Shown: one piece after another, positions 44,206 through 51,554 of the stretch
Numbering within the stretch: the stretch's first letter is position 1
How the letters are laid out: every line of letters begins with the position of its first letter
NCBI GenBank assembly: GCA_963931055.1
Contig: OZ006987.1
Coordinates: forward strand, 868,001-932,000
DNA from: Coprenecus sp949297365
Lineage (GTDB): Bacteria > Bacteroidota > Bacteroidia > Bacteroidales > UBA932
Length of the DNA: 64,000 nt
Direction: 5' to 3'
Notes under the pieces: generated by a model
What the model saw: only the letters and a program-made list of their open reading frames with translations
Databases searched by the model: none
What the model was told of the DNA's origin: nothing
Made by a program: the position numbers and the translations under genes

Positions 44206-44263
44206 GCAAAGGTAAGCAGACTTTCCCGGACAGCGTTACCACTCCCGTAAAACATCACACCCG
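44206..44263 (-). repeat. 58-bp repeat with promoter -7 box upstream of KilA-N gene
   Basis: 56 of 58 positions identical to 46743-46800. On the minus strand it ends in TACCTTTG (44214-44207), a TAnnTTTG box, 27 nt before the ATG. Confidence 0.9.
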
Positions 44264-44286
44264 GGACATTTATTTTCAAATAAATA

Positions 44287-44316
44287 TTGCACACCACGAT
44301 AAAACCACTAACTTTG
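44287..44316 (+). promoter_or_regulatory. Promoter of the abiE-like operon
   Basis: TTG (44287-44289), 19-nt spacer, TAACTTTG (44309-44316): good Bacteroidota consensus, 45 nt before the ATG at 44362. Confidence 0.7.
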
Positions 44317-44318
44317 TC

Positions 44319-44347
44319 ACTCGGAATTTTTTGCAAAATTTCCGAGT
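44319..44347 (+). promoter_or_regulatory. Inverted repeat just downstream of the abiE promoter, probable operator
   Basis: Perfect arms ACTCGGAA (44319-44326) and TTCCGAGT (44340-44347), extended inside by TTTT/AAAA after one mismatch. It overlaps the expected transcription start. AbiEi antitoxins are known to repress their own operon by binding inverted repeats in the promoter, so this is the likely site. Confidence 0.6.
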
Positions 44348-44361
44348 AATTTTACGCATAT

Positions 44362-44982
44362 ATGACTGTATATAAGCAGATTGAAAACAAAGTACTGAAA
44401 AGCAAGGACGGAACCCTTTTCTTCACATCCTCCTTCCCTGGCTATGATGAAGAGTATGTCGGCCAGGTACTTTCCGGCCTGTGCCGGAAAGACATCCTCG
44501 TGCGCATAGCATTCGGCATATACCTCAAGCCCGTCAGAAGCCGCTTCGGCATAGTCTACCCCCAGCCCTCGGAGGTCGTAGCCGCCATAGCCCGTCGAGA
44601 CAAGGCGAAGATACTGCCCTCCGGCAATACCGCAGCCTATCACCTCGGACTGACCACCCAGGTCCCGATGCGTTCCGAATACATCACCACCGGCTCGGCA
44701 AGAGTCATAAAGATAGGAAACCGCAGCATCGCCCTCAAACGCAGCGTACCCCGCAACTTCGCATACAAAGACCCGATGTTCCCCGTTCTCGTGCAGGCAC
44801 TCAAAGCCATCAAGGAAGAAAACCTCACCGAAGAGCACCTCGGCATCATACGCAGACTGCTTGAAGACCGTCCGCAGCAGGACACCTGGCAGCACGACAT
44901 CCGGCTCGCCCCCGTATGGATAAGAAAACTCCTCACCGACATAAAAACCTCGATCGACCATCACCAGATGGATAGACAATAG
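44362..44982 (+). CDS. AbiEi-like antitoxin (DUF6088)
   Basis: 206 aa. N-terminal winged helix (GYDEEYVGQVLSGLCRKDIL, VRIAFGIYLKPVRSRFGIVY), then the conserved middle AAIARRDKAKILPSGNTAAY and LGLTTQVPMRSEYITTGSAR, and a C-terminal helical part. This is the DUF6088 group that pairs with AbiEii nucleotidyltransferase toxins (type IV toxin-antitoxin, abortive infection). Its own regulatory inverted repeat is present. The partner downstream is damaged, so this may be an orphan antitoxin. Confidence 0.8.
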   Translation: MTVYKQIENKVLKSKDGTLFFTSSFPGYDEEYVGQVLSGLCRKDILVRIAFGIYLKPVRSRFGIVYPQPSEVVAAIARRDKAKILPSGNTAAYHLGLTTQVPMRSEYITTGSARVIKIGNRSIALKRSVPRNFAYKDPMFPVLVQALKAIKEENLTEEHLGIIRRLLEDRPQQDTWQHDIRLAPVWIRKLLTDIKTSIDHHQMDRQ

Positions 44983-44983
44983 C

Positions 44984-45699
44984 ATTGCAGACCGCCTCTA
45001 CATCCTTGACCACGTATCTTCCCTGAAAGACATCACACCGGAATCAGTCGAAAAGGACTGGTGGGTGACAGCCGTACTCCAATGCGTATTCGAATTGACG
45101 GCAGCCCCGTACATGTACTTCAAAGGCGGCACCAGCCTCAGCAAAGGCTGGAGACTCATAGACCGTTTCAGCGAAGACATCGACATAGCCCTTTACCGGG
45201 ACTTCTTCCTCAATGAACTGCACAGAAGCTGCGCTGCCTGCGAGACCAACAACCAGATAATGAACCTCCGGAAAGTCTCCAGAGACTATGTCACCACAGT
45301 CCTCAAGGCGGAACTCGAAGAACGGCTCAAAGCCAACGGACTCACCGGCACCAGCATAGAAGCAGTCACCACCAGACAGACCTCCGAAGGCGAGAAGCCC
45401 ATAGACCACGACAGCGACCCCACCGTGCTCAATGTCCACTACAAGAGTATCCTCAGCCCGGCCGACAAATACATCCGTCCCGTGGTCAAGATCGAAATCA
45501 GCTGCCTTTCCCTGAAAGAACCCTATCAGATACAGCCCATCCGCACCATCATATCAGAACATTTCCCCGAAGAAGATACCCGGACCGCAACATGACCTCC
45601 AGTTTCATCTACGGCACTCCTCCGGACTTTGACACACTCATCGCCCGCATCCGGGAACTCCAGGACCGCTTCAGGCACTTGACCTGTCACGAAAATTGA
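44984..45699 (+). pseudogene. Decayed AbiEii-type nucleotidyltransferase toxin
   Basis: The frame is open from 44945 and reads DHVSSLKDITPESVEKDWWV, then YFKGGTSLSKGWRLIDRFSE and DIDIAL: the nucleotidyltransferase motifs GGTSLSK and SEDIDIA are intact. It has no ATG, GTG or TTG before the conserved KDWWV; the nearby ATG at 44968 is out of frame and belongs to the antitoxin end. It stops at 45595 after FPEEDTRTAT. Another frame (45592-45699) then gives SFIYGTPPDFDTLIARIREL QDRF, the usual AbiEii C-terminus. About 50-100 middle residues are missing. Non-functional as it stands. Confidence 0.72.
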
Positions 45700-45879
45700 C
45701 AATTTTTGTGACCCGGCAGCCTCTACCCATTGTATTTCATCCACCGCCGTTTTGAGATAGCCATTCTGTCTCCAGATAAAGACATACTTCCTTTCCGGGC
45801 AAGTCTCGTTGATGTGTCGTTCTTCACCATCGGGCAGGCACAGGCACAGTCTCAGTTCCACACTTTGTAGATCTTTCAC
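45526..45879 (-). pseudogene. LytTR DNA-binding domain fragment
   Basis: The first ~60 residues from 45879 contain YVFIWRQNGYLKTAVDEIQW VEAAGS, which is the opening of a LytTR domain (DEI.W.EA). After KLSIFVTG the frame runs into antisense of the AbiEii tail, at an inverted repeat, and no LytTR C-terminus follows. It starts 8 bp after the RhuM-type gene and is probably transcribed with it. Most likely a broken regulator. Confidence 0.55.
45686..45712. repeat. Inverted repeat at the AbiEii/LytTR junction
   Basis: Arms GTCACGAAAATTG (45686-45698) and CAATTTTTGTGAC (45700-45712), one mismatch, one-base spacer. Could be a two-way terminator between convergent units, or the scar of a rearrangement: both flanking genes end in it. 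Confidence 0.8.
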
Positions 45880-45887
45880 AATTATTC

Positions 45888-46739
45888 TTAAAGCAGGGCG
45901 GTGATGGCTGCGGCCGGGATGTCCAGCCGGGAGAAGGCGAACATCTTTTTGCCAAGGTCTTTCAGGGAGGCTCCGATGTGCCAGACATCCGTCCCGTCGA
46001 TAATCAGGAAGCGGTCATGGCACTTCTTGTAGACATGGATGCTTATCGGAGGATACTGGCTGCTGTGCTTCTGCAGGTCCAGTTGCAGCTGGCGGCTGAC
46101 GGTCTGTGTGTAGATGTCGGCTTTCACGCCGGCATTACGCTTACTTAACATCAGCAGCACCGACTCGTTCACGTAGTTGTCTATCAGCAGGATTGATTTC
46201 TTTGCCGAGCGTATCAGGTCAGTGGCGAACTTGTAGGCGTCGAATATCTGCCCGTCGTAGAATACGCCTTCCACGGGTGGCAGCGAGGTGCGGACGAAGA
46301 AGTCCACCTTATCCGTCAGGTATTCTATCTGCCTTTCGTGCTTCTGGAGCCTTGTATCCATCTGTTCCAGCCGATAGTTGATGACATGGCCTTTCAGCAG
46401 ATATTCTTTCAGCACTTTGTTCGCCCATTGCCGGAACTGTGTACCACGATGACTTTTTACCCGGTAGCCCACAGAGATGATAACATCAAGATTATAATAA
46501 TCCACTTGATATGTTTTGCCGTCGGAAGCAGTATAGGCAAATTTTGCCCAAACTGCCTCTTTAAGCAGCTCACCTTCCTTGAAAACATTGCGAATATGCT
46601 TTCCTATTACGCTGATGTCTCTGCCAAACAGCTGTGACATCTCTTCAATAGACAGCCACACCGTTTCATTCTCAAGACGCACTTCCAGCCTCACTTCGCT
46701 GTCCGGCTGATACAGTATGATCTCCCCTCTTTTCTCCAT
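45888..46739 (-). CDS. RhuM-type protein with PLD-like C-terminal domain
   Basis: 283 aa. N-terminal RhuM domain: VWLSIEEMSQLFGRDISVIG, YNLDVIISVGYRVKSHRGTQ, FRQWANKVLKEYLLKGHVIN. A linker coiled coil follows (YRLEQMDTRLQKHERQIEYL), then a phospholipase D-like region: YDGQIFDAYKFATDLIRSAK, ILLIDNYVNESVLLML, HDRFLIIDG and HIGASLKDLGKKMFAFSRLD. The HxK of PLD enzymes is HDR here and only one such motif is seen, so catalytic activity is uncertain. The start lies 4 nt after a -7 box. RhuM proteins are accessory and mobile-island linked. Confidence 0.8.
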   Translation of the reverse strand: MEKRGEIILYQPDSEVRLEVRLENETVWLSIEEMSQLFGRDISVIGKHIRNVFKEGELLKEAVWAKFAYTASDGKTYQVDYYNLDVIISVGYRVKSHRGTQFRQWANKVLKEYLLKGHVINYRLEQMDTRLQKHERQIEYLTDKVDFFVRTSLPPVEGVFYDGQIFDAYKFATDLIRSAKKSILLIDNYVNESVLLMLSKRNAGVKADIYTQTVSRQLQLDLQKHSSQYPPISIHVYKKCHDRFLIIDGTDVWHIGASLKDLGKKMFAFSRLDIPAAAITALL

Positions 46740-46742
46740 GAC

Positions 46743-46800
46743 GCAAAGGTACGCAGATTTTCCCGGACAGCGTTACCACTCCCGTAAAACATCACACCCG
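46743..46800 (-). repeat. 58-bp repeat with promoter -7 box upstream of the RhuM gene
   Basis: Second full copy of the 44206 repeat. On the minus strand it ends in TACCTTTG (46751-46744), 4 nt before the ATG at 46739, so the RhuM mRNA should be nearly leaderless. The remaining spacer to 46911 shows nothing convincing. Confidence 0.9.
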
Positions 46801-46911
46801 ACAGCTCTACTCAATCGTTATCGCATACTCGTATTCCGCAGGAGCCGGAAGTGGGGCTGCTGCGGATTCGGTTCAGGGCTGGAAGACGATGCAGCTTTCA
46901 GGGTGATACAT

Positions 46912-48732
46912 CTACTGTTTCCGCAACGTGAGCGGGGCATCCCCGCTGCCTGTTACATACTGCCAGCCCGTTCCGGACAATGCCCTGTTCATGGCTTTCA
47001 TAGCTTCCGTCCAGTTGCCGTCCACCTGTGTGGTTCCGCCGGTGCCTACCTGGTCTTCACCGATGCCTTGTGTCTGGCCGTTGTCTCCCCAGTAGCAGGC
47101 GGTGATGATACCGCCACCAAACATGGAGTCCTTGAAGTTCCGTCCCGCCACGCCGCCTGTGGCTCCTCCCGGGCCGCTGACAGTCCCTTTGGCATGGTAG
47201 CAGGCAGTCAGGATGCCTAAATTGTTGCTTCCCGTTACGCCGCCTACATAGATGGTGCCGCTTCCGCTACCGGTCACGCTGCCTGTGGCATAGCAGGCGG
47301 TCAGGGTGCCACCTTCGTTGTATCCCACCACGCCGCCGGCATGGGAGTTGTTCGTACCGTCGTTTTCAACGGTCACGTCACCCGTGGCGTAGCAGCCGGT
47401 CAGGGAGGCCCCACTATTCGTTTCTCCCGCTATGCCGCCGACATAGGCCTCGCCCTTCACTGTGGCCGAGGAGTTGCACCCGGTGATGGAACCGCCCCAT
47501 TGAGAGCCCACCACGCCACCTGCGAACGTTGTGCCGCTGACGCTGCCCGACACCGAGCAGTTTTCAATGGTACCCCAGCTATCTCCCGCCACGCCGCCGG
47601 CATAGCCCGAACTGTTATCGCTTGTTATCTGTACGTCCTCCAGCACCACGTTCTTCACCGTACCAACTTTGTCAATGTAGCCGAACAGACCCGCATATTG
47701 GTCACTTCCTGTAACGGTCAGCCCCGTGATGGTATGGCCGCCGCCGTCGAAGGTGCCGGTGTAGGAGCTGGAAGAAGTGCCTATCGGCGTCCACTCTTTG
47801 CCTGTGAGGTCAATGTTTTTGTCGAGGGTAATGTTAATGTCGGTCTTACCTCCGTTCACTAATTCGGCGATGTTCTTCAGACCCTCGGCGGAGGTCACGG
47901 TGTAGTTGCCTTCGCTCACTTCGGTATAGCCCAAATCCTTATTCAGCGTGATGTTGTAGAACTTGCCCGCTACAGGGGTGATGCCGGAGGAGAGAGTGCG
48001 CTCCTTGCCATCGTCGTTCGCCATCAGCTTGGTTATCTCGTAGTCGGGCACCACGTTCGCCTCCCAGCAGGTGATGGCGTTGCCGTTCTCGGTGTATTCG
48101 CACTTCTTCATCTCTATCCAGCCCTCTTGCGAGCCTTGCACTACCGTGCCCTTTTCATAAGTACACTGTGTGTAGGTATAGAGCTGGAGGCTCTGCACTT
48201 CGCCGAGCGCATCGCCGGTGGGCGTGACGCGCACCTTGGCCAGACGGTGGGCAAAGGTCAGCGTGACGGGTGTCTGGTAGTCGCCCGTGCCCGTACCGCC
48301 CAACAGGTAGGCAAGACTTTGGCTTTGGTCGCCGAGGTCGAGGGTGCCGTCCGTGGCGGGGTACCAGGCGCTGACGGTGTGGGCCTCGTCCCTGTCGCTC
48401 CAGTACAGGGGTATTTCGGCTTCGACGGAGCCTTCGTCCCGCACGGTGTAGGTGCCGACCTCTCCCTTGTCGTCTATCTGTACGGCGAACGGGTCGCCCG
48501 CATCAAACTTGCTGCCCGTGCCGTCCCCGTTCTCGCTGACGCGCGTCGCCGGTGTGCCCCAGGGCTGCGCCTCGCCGCCCTCCACGCCGAGGGTGATGCG
48601 GGCTATCTCCAGCGGGTATTGTCCTTCGGGCAGACGGTCGCCGTCCGCCAGTTCGTCCTTCGTGCAGGCTGCCGTGGCAAGGAGCAGGGCGGCTGCGGCG
48701 AGAAGTATCCGGATGGAATGTCTTTTCTTCAT
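46912..48732 (-). CDS. Fimbrillin-family lipoprotein with GLUG repeats
   Basis: 606 aa. Lipobox LLATAAC at Cys ~23. N-terminal half is fimbrillin-like: EIARITLGVEGGEAQPWGTP, ATRVSENGDGTGSKFDAGD, ISAWYPATD-type strand and VTLTFAHRLAKVRVTP. From ~330 onward at least six GLUG-type repeats occur, each about 30-40 residues (YAGLFGYIDKVGTVKNVVLE, YAGGVAGDSWGTIENCSVSG, FAGGVVGSQWGGSITGCNSS, YVGGIAGETNSGASLTGCYA). Such proteins are surface adhesins or fimbrial tip subunits. Last gene of the fimbrial operon. Confidence 0.85.
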   Translation of the reverse strand: MKKRHSIRILLAAAALLLATAACTKDELADGDRLPEGQYPLEIARITLGVEGGEAQPWGTPATRVSENGDGTGSKFDAGDPFAVQIDDKGEVGTYTVRDEGSVEAEIPLYWSDRDEAHTVSAWYPATDGTLDLGDQSQSLAYLLGGTGTGDYQTPVTLTFAHRLAKVRVTPTGDALGEVQSLQLYTYTQCTYEKGTVVQGSQEGWIEMKKCEYTENGNAITCWEANVVPDYEITKLMANDDGKERTLSSGITPVAGKFYNITLNKDLGYTEVSEGNYTVTSAEGLKNIAELVNGGKTDINITLDKNIDLTGKEWTPIGTSSSSYTGTFDGGGHTITGLTVTGSDQYAGLFGYIDKVGTVKNVVLEDVQITSDNSSGYAGGVAGDSWGTIENCSVSGSVSGTTFAGGVVGSQWGGSITGCNSSATVKGEAYVGGIAGETNSGASLTGCYATGDVTVENDGTNNSHAGGVVGYNEGGTLTACYATGSVTGSGSGTIYVGGVTGSNNLGILTACYHAKGTVSGPGGATGGVAGRNFKDSMFGGGIITACYWGDNGQTQGIGEDQVGTGGTTQVDGNWTEAMKAMNRALSGTGWQYVTGSGDAPLTLRKQ

Positions 48733-48855
48733 ATCGTGATGTTTTTTATTTGTTTTCGTTTTGTGCTGCCGCCGCCTGCGAAGGCGGCCGTCGCACCATA
48801 GTGTCTATGGGCAGCTCCGGCTTGACGCTTGCGCCGGGGCAGCGGTATGTGGGGC

Positions 48856-49719
48856 TTACAGCGTGATGCTTACATTGTTCGAATTTCCGGGTTCCCACGG
48901 GGTAATCTCCGGTTCTTCCACCGTGATGCCCTTATTGTTGAGCGTTATGTTGTAGGTATAGGCATAGCCTGCGGAGAACTGATTCGCTTCGGGCTTGGAT
49001 GGATTCGGCAGTGTGGTTGTATAGTCCAGTCCGTTGAAAGACACTTTAAGGTCAAGAGAGGTAGTCACTCCCTGCGGGAGAATGATGACTTGCGAAGTGG
49101 TGGCACCGCCCAGCTGCATGGTAATCGGCGATTCGACGGCTGCGGTTACGGCAGTCGTTCCGGTAGCCGTGTCGAAAGTGCCTTCGTGCTTCAGTCCGTC
49201 CAACGTATAGTCAGCAGGTTCCATTCCGTTGAAAATGAGGCCGTCGCCCGCCTTGAAGGTGAATTTGATGATACTCATGCAGTGGTGGAACGCATGGTCG
49301 CCGGTGAAGCTCACCGTCGGGTTGTGGGTGTCGCCCGTGGCTCCCGAGGCAAAGAGGAAGTCGATGCCGGGGCCCTGCTTGTCGGCTGCGGTGTTGACGG
49401 TCACCGTTCCGCCGTCAGACTGATACGGATAGTAGGCATTAAAGGTCTTCGTTTCGGTATCATTGAAATAGATGGTCTTATCCTCGGGCACGAACTGGCC
49501 GCTCTCTCTCACGTAGGGTATGTTGATGAAGCCGGCGCCGGTGATGCCGATGCGGTCGCCGTCGGTCCAGTCGGTTCCTTCCGAATTGACGCGGGTAGCA
49601 GGCGTAATGTCGGCGATAAACTGGGCGGCTACCGGGCCGTCATTCAGGTTCTCGTTGTCTTTGTTGCAGGCGGCAAGCGATAATGCCAGTGCCGCGAAAG
49701 CAAAAAATCTTGTCTTCAT
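48856..49719 (-). CDS. Fimbrillin-family lipoprotein
   Basis: 287 aa. Lipobox LALSLAAC at Cys ~18. DITPATRVNSEGTDWTDGDR, IGITGAGFINIPYVRESGQF, TFNAYYPYQSDGGTVTVNTA, FHHCMSIIKFTFKAGDGLIF: the fimbrillin (Mfa-like) N-terminal domain with its conserved T-R-V cleavage-type region. Probably a polymerising or accessory pilin. Lies between the FimB/Mfa2-like gene and the GLUG protein (123 bp spacer downstream). Confidence 0.82.
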   Translation of the reverse strand: MKTRFFAFAALALSLAACNKDNENLNDGPVAAQFIADITPATRVNSEGTDWTDGDRIGITGAGFINIPYVRESGQFVPEDKTIYFNDTETKTFNAYYPYQSDGGTVTVNTAADKQGPGIDFLFASGATGDTHNPTVSFTGDHAFHHCMSIIKFTFKAGDGLIFNGMEPADYTLDGLKHEGTFDTATGTTAVTAAVESPITMQLGGATTSQVIILPQGVTTSLDLKVSFNGLDYTTTLPNPSKPEANQFSAGYAYTYNITLNNKGITVEEPEITPWEPGNSNNVSITL

Positions 49720-49759
49720 TATATTTATAGTCTTTAATTGTTAAATTGCATAGTTTCCA

Positions 49760-50647
49760 TTACATTTCCGCACTGGCATCGCCGCCGTCCACCGGTTCCC
49801 ATCCGGTGATTTCGAATCCCGAAAATTCGGTTTCTTCAGGGGTCTCGGCTATGGTGCCGCCGAGGGTGAGCGGTACGGTCTTGTCAGCGTTGAAGTCCGC
49901 GAGGGCTGCCGTAAGGTCGCTCTCAAGGCCCGTGTCTGCCGGGTTGCCGTCGGCGTAGGTCAGCGTGGCAGTAAGCCGCTGCGTATCGCCCGCAATGCCG
50001 AGCAGCCGCACGGTGGCCGTCCATTTGCCGGCATCCTCGCCCTCGGTTATCTTGGTGAAATGCAGGGCGACATCGGAGGCCGCTCCGTAGGTTCCGGTGG
50101 CGAAGTCAAATGCGCCTGCCGCTCCGCTGAGATGACCCTCTATGCTTTCTATCCTGTCTTTAGCATCACCTGTCGGCTCGATGACGAGGGTCAGCTGCCG
50201 CACCTGCTGATGCATCACAGCGGTCAGTTCGTAATCGGTGTCGGCTTCTATCTCTGCCTCCTGCACGGAAGTGAAGAGCCAGCCGGGGGCATTGTTGATG
50301 AACAAATCGGCGGCGTCTCCGTGGGCTTTGGCTACGGTGGCGATAGTGCCGCTGACGGTGATGTTTTCAGGGGTATTATACGCCGCAAGAGTGTAGCTGC
50401 CGGGTGCAAAGAGGTAATCCGGCGCATGGGTCTCTCCGGCCTCCGTGCCGGTATATCCGTCCATTGTCACTGTCCACTCCGCAGGGATGTCCACGCCGTC
50501 GCCACGGTCGGTCCAGTCGGCGGTGACGGTAATCTTGCCGGTGTCCGGATGGGGCGTGTCGTGAAGCTCGTCCTTCACGCAGGAGGTCGCGGACAGCAGC
50601 AGGGCTGCCGCTAAAAGGGATGTCTTGTATATGCTGTTTGTCTTCAT
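49760..50647 (-). CDS. FimB/Mfa2-type fimbrial anchor lipoprotein
   Basis: 295 aa from ATG 50647. Lipobox LLLSATSC at Cys ~19, then VKDELHDTPHPDTGKITVTA DWTDRGD, YLFAPGSYTLAAYNTPENIT and MHQQVRQLTLVIEPTGDAKD RIESIEGHLSG, the pattern of FimB/Mfa2 proteins, which anchor and limit fimbriae. It starts 17 bp after the DUF3575 gene, hence co-transcribed. Confidence 0.8.
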   Translation of the reverse strand: MKTNSIYKTSLLAAALLLSATSCVKDELHDTPHPDTGKITVTADWTDRGDGVDIPAEWTVTMDGYTGTEAGETHAPDYLFAPGSYTLAAYNTPENITVSGTIATVAKAHGDAADLFINNAPGWLFTSVQEAEIEADTDYELTAVMHQQVRQLTLVIEPTGDAKDRIESIEGHLSGAAGAFDFATGTYGAASDVALHFTKITEGEDAGKWTATVRLLGIAGDTQRLTATLTYADGNPADTGLESDLTAALADFNADKTVPLTLGGTIAETPEETEFSGFEITGWEPVDGGDASAEM

Positions 50648-50664
50648 CGTCTCGTCCTCCTTTC

Positions 50665-51375
50665 TTAAAATAGTTTCCACACTAAAGTAACTCCGGCGTT
50701 AATCGGGCCGATCCAGTGCTTCGACTCGTTGCCGCTGCGCACCCGCACTCCGTCTATCACATCGTATCTCTCCGTATCGGCGTTCAGGTAGCCCAGTCCG
50801 AGGGTGAAGTCAAGTGCCAGTGCCTTGTTCAGCCGCAGCTGGTAGCCGCCGGTGATGCCGCCGCCCAGAAGGTCGCCCTGCCTGCCCGTGCCGGAGAACT
50901 TGTAGTTGAACTGTCCGGCCTTGAACATCGCGCCCACATACCAGGCTTTCTTCTCACCGAGATACCAGCGCACCTCCGGCATTACTTCCCAGAGGGCATA
51001 ACGGCGGGCGTTGTCATTCCATGTCCAAGAGGTCCACGAGCCGTTCACCATTACACCCACGGACGGGCTGATGCGCCATTCGATGCCAAGGTCGGGCGTG
51101 AGCGTGGCCCAGCGCAGCAGGTTGGCCCGCAGGGAGAGGGTGTAGTGTTCCGCCTCTGCTTTCGCCAGACTGTCTGCCGCTGACTGTGCGGCAGTGAGGC
51201 TGTCGGTCTTCCAGTCCAAGCCGTAGTATTTCGCCAGCCACGGCAGGTTAAAGGCTGCGATGTTGGCCGAGCACGGACAAACAAGAAGGGTATCGGCATG
51301 ATCCTGTGCGAACGCAGGAAAAGCCGCCGCTGTCAGCCATAGAAACAGGGTAAAAAATCGGATTCTTTTGCTCAT
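50665..51375 (-). CDS. DUF3575 outer-membrane protein of the fimbrial operon
   Basis: 236 aa. Signal peptide FFTLFLWLTAAAFPAFAQ. DUF3575 hallmarks: LRANLLRWATLTPDLGIEWR, SPSVGVMVNGSWTSWTWN, YALWEVMPEVRWYLGEKKAW YVGAMF and terminal VTLVWKLF, a beta-barrel-like end. Genes of this family head many Bacteroidales fimbrillin operons. First gene after the AraC-type regulator. Confidence 0.88.
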   Translation of the reverse strand: MSKRIRFFTLFLWLTAAAFPAFAQDHADTLLVCPCSANIAAFNLPWLAKYYGLDWKTDSLTAAQSAADSLAKAEAEHYTLSLRANLLRWATLTPDLGIEWRISPSVGVMVNGSWTSWTWNDNARRYALWEVMPEVRWYLGEKKAWYVGAMFKAGQFNYKFSGTGRQGDLLGGGITGGYQLRLNKALALDFTLGLGYLNADTERYDVIDGVRVRSGNESKHWIGPINAGVTLVWKLF

Positions 51376-51481
51376 ATTTTATATGCTTTTTTATTTCCGA
51401 CACGGATTTCAGCATATAAAATAAGCGAAAAGATTTCACTCTCTACCGGCTCCTGATCATAAAAACCGCCCCAATTGTCAG

Positions 51482-51503
51482 AATCACACATCTTTGTGAT
51501 TCA
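51482..51503. promoter_or_regulatory. Palindrome upstream of the fimbrial operon
   Basis: Arms GAATCACA (51482-51489) and TGTGATTC (51496-51503), 6-nt spacer, 107 bp upstream of the DUF3575 start. No T-tail on either side, so an operator is more likely than a terminator. Confidence 0.5.
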
Positions 51504-51515
51504 GAACATTCTAAT

Positions 51516-51554
51516 TTTGTTGTTCAGACTATTTTTTGTTGTTCAGACTATTTC
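51516..51554. repeat. Two tandem direct repeats, period 19 bp
   Basis: TTTTGTTGTTCAGACTATTT at 51516-51535 and again at 51535-51554; the second copy covers the stop codon of the AraC-type gene. Direct repeats about two helical turns apart are the usual layout of AraC-family binding sites. Confidence 0.8.
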
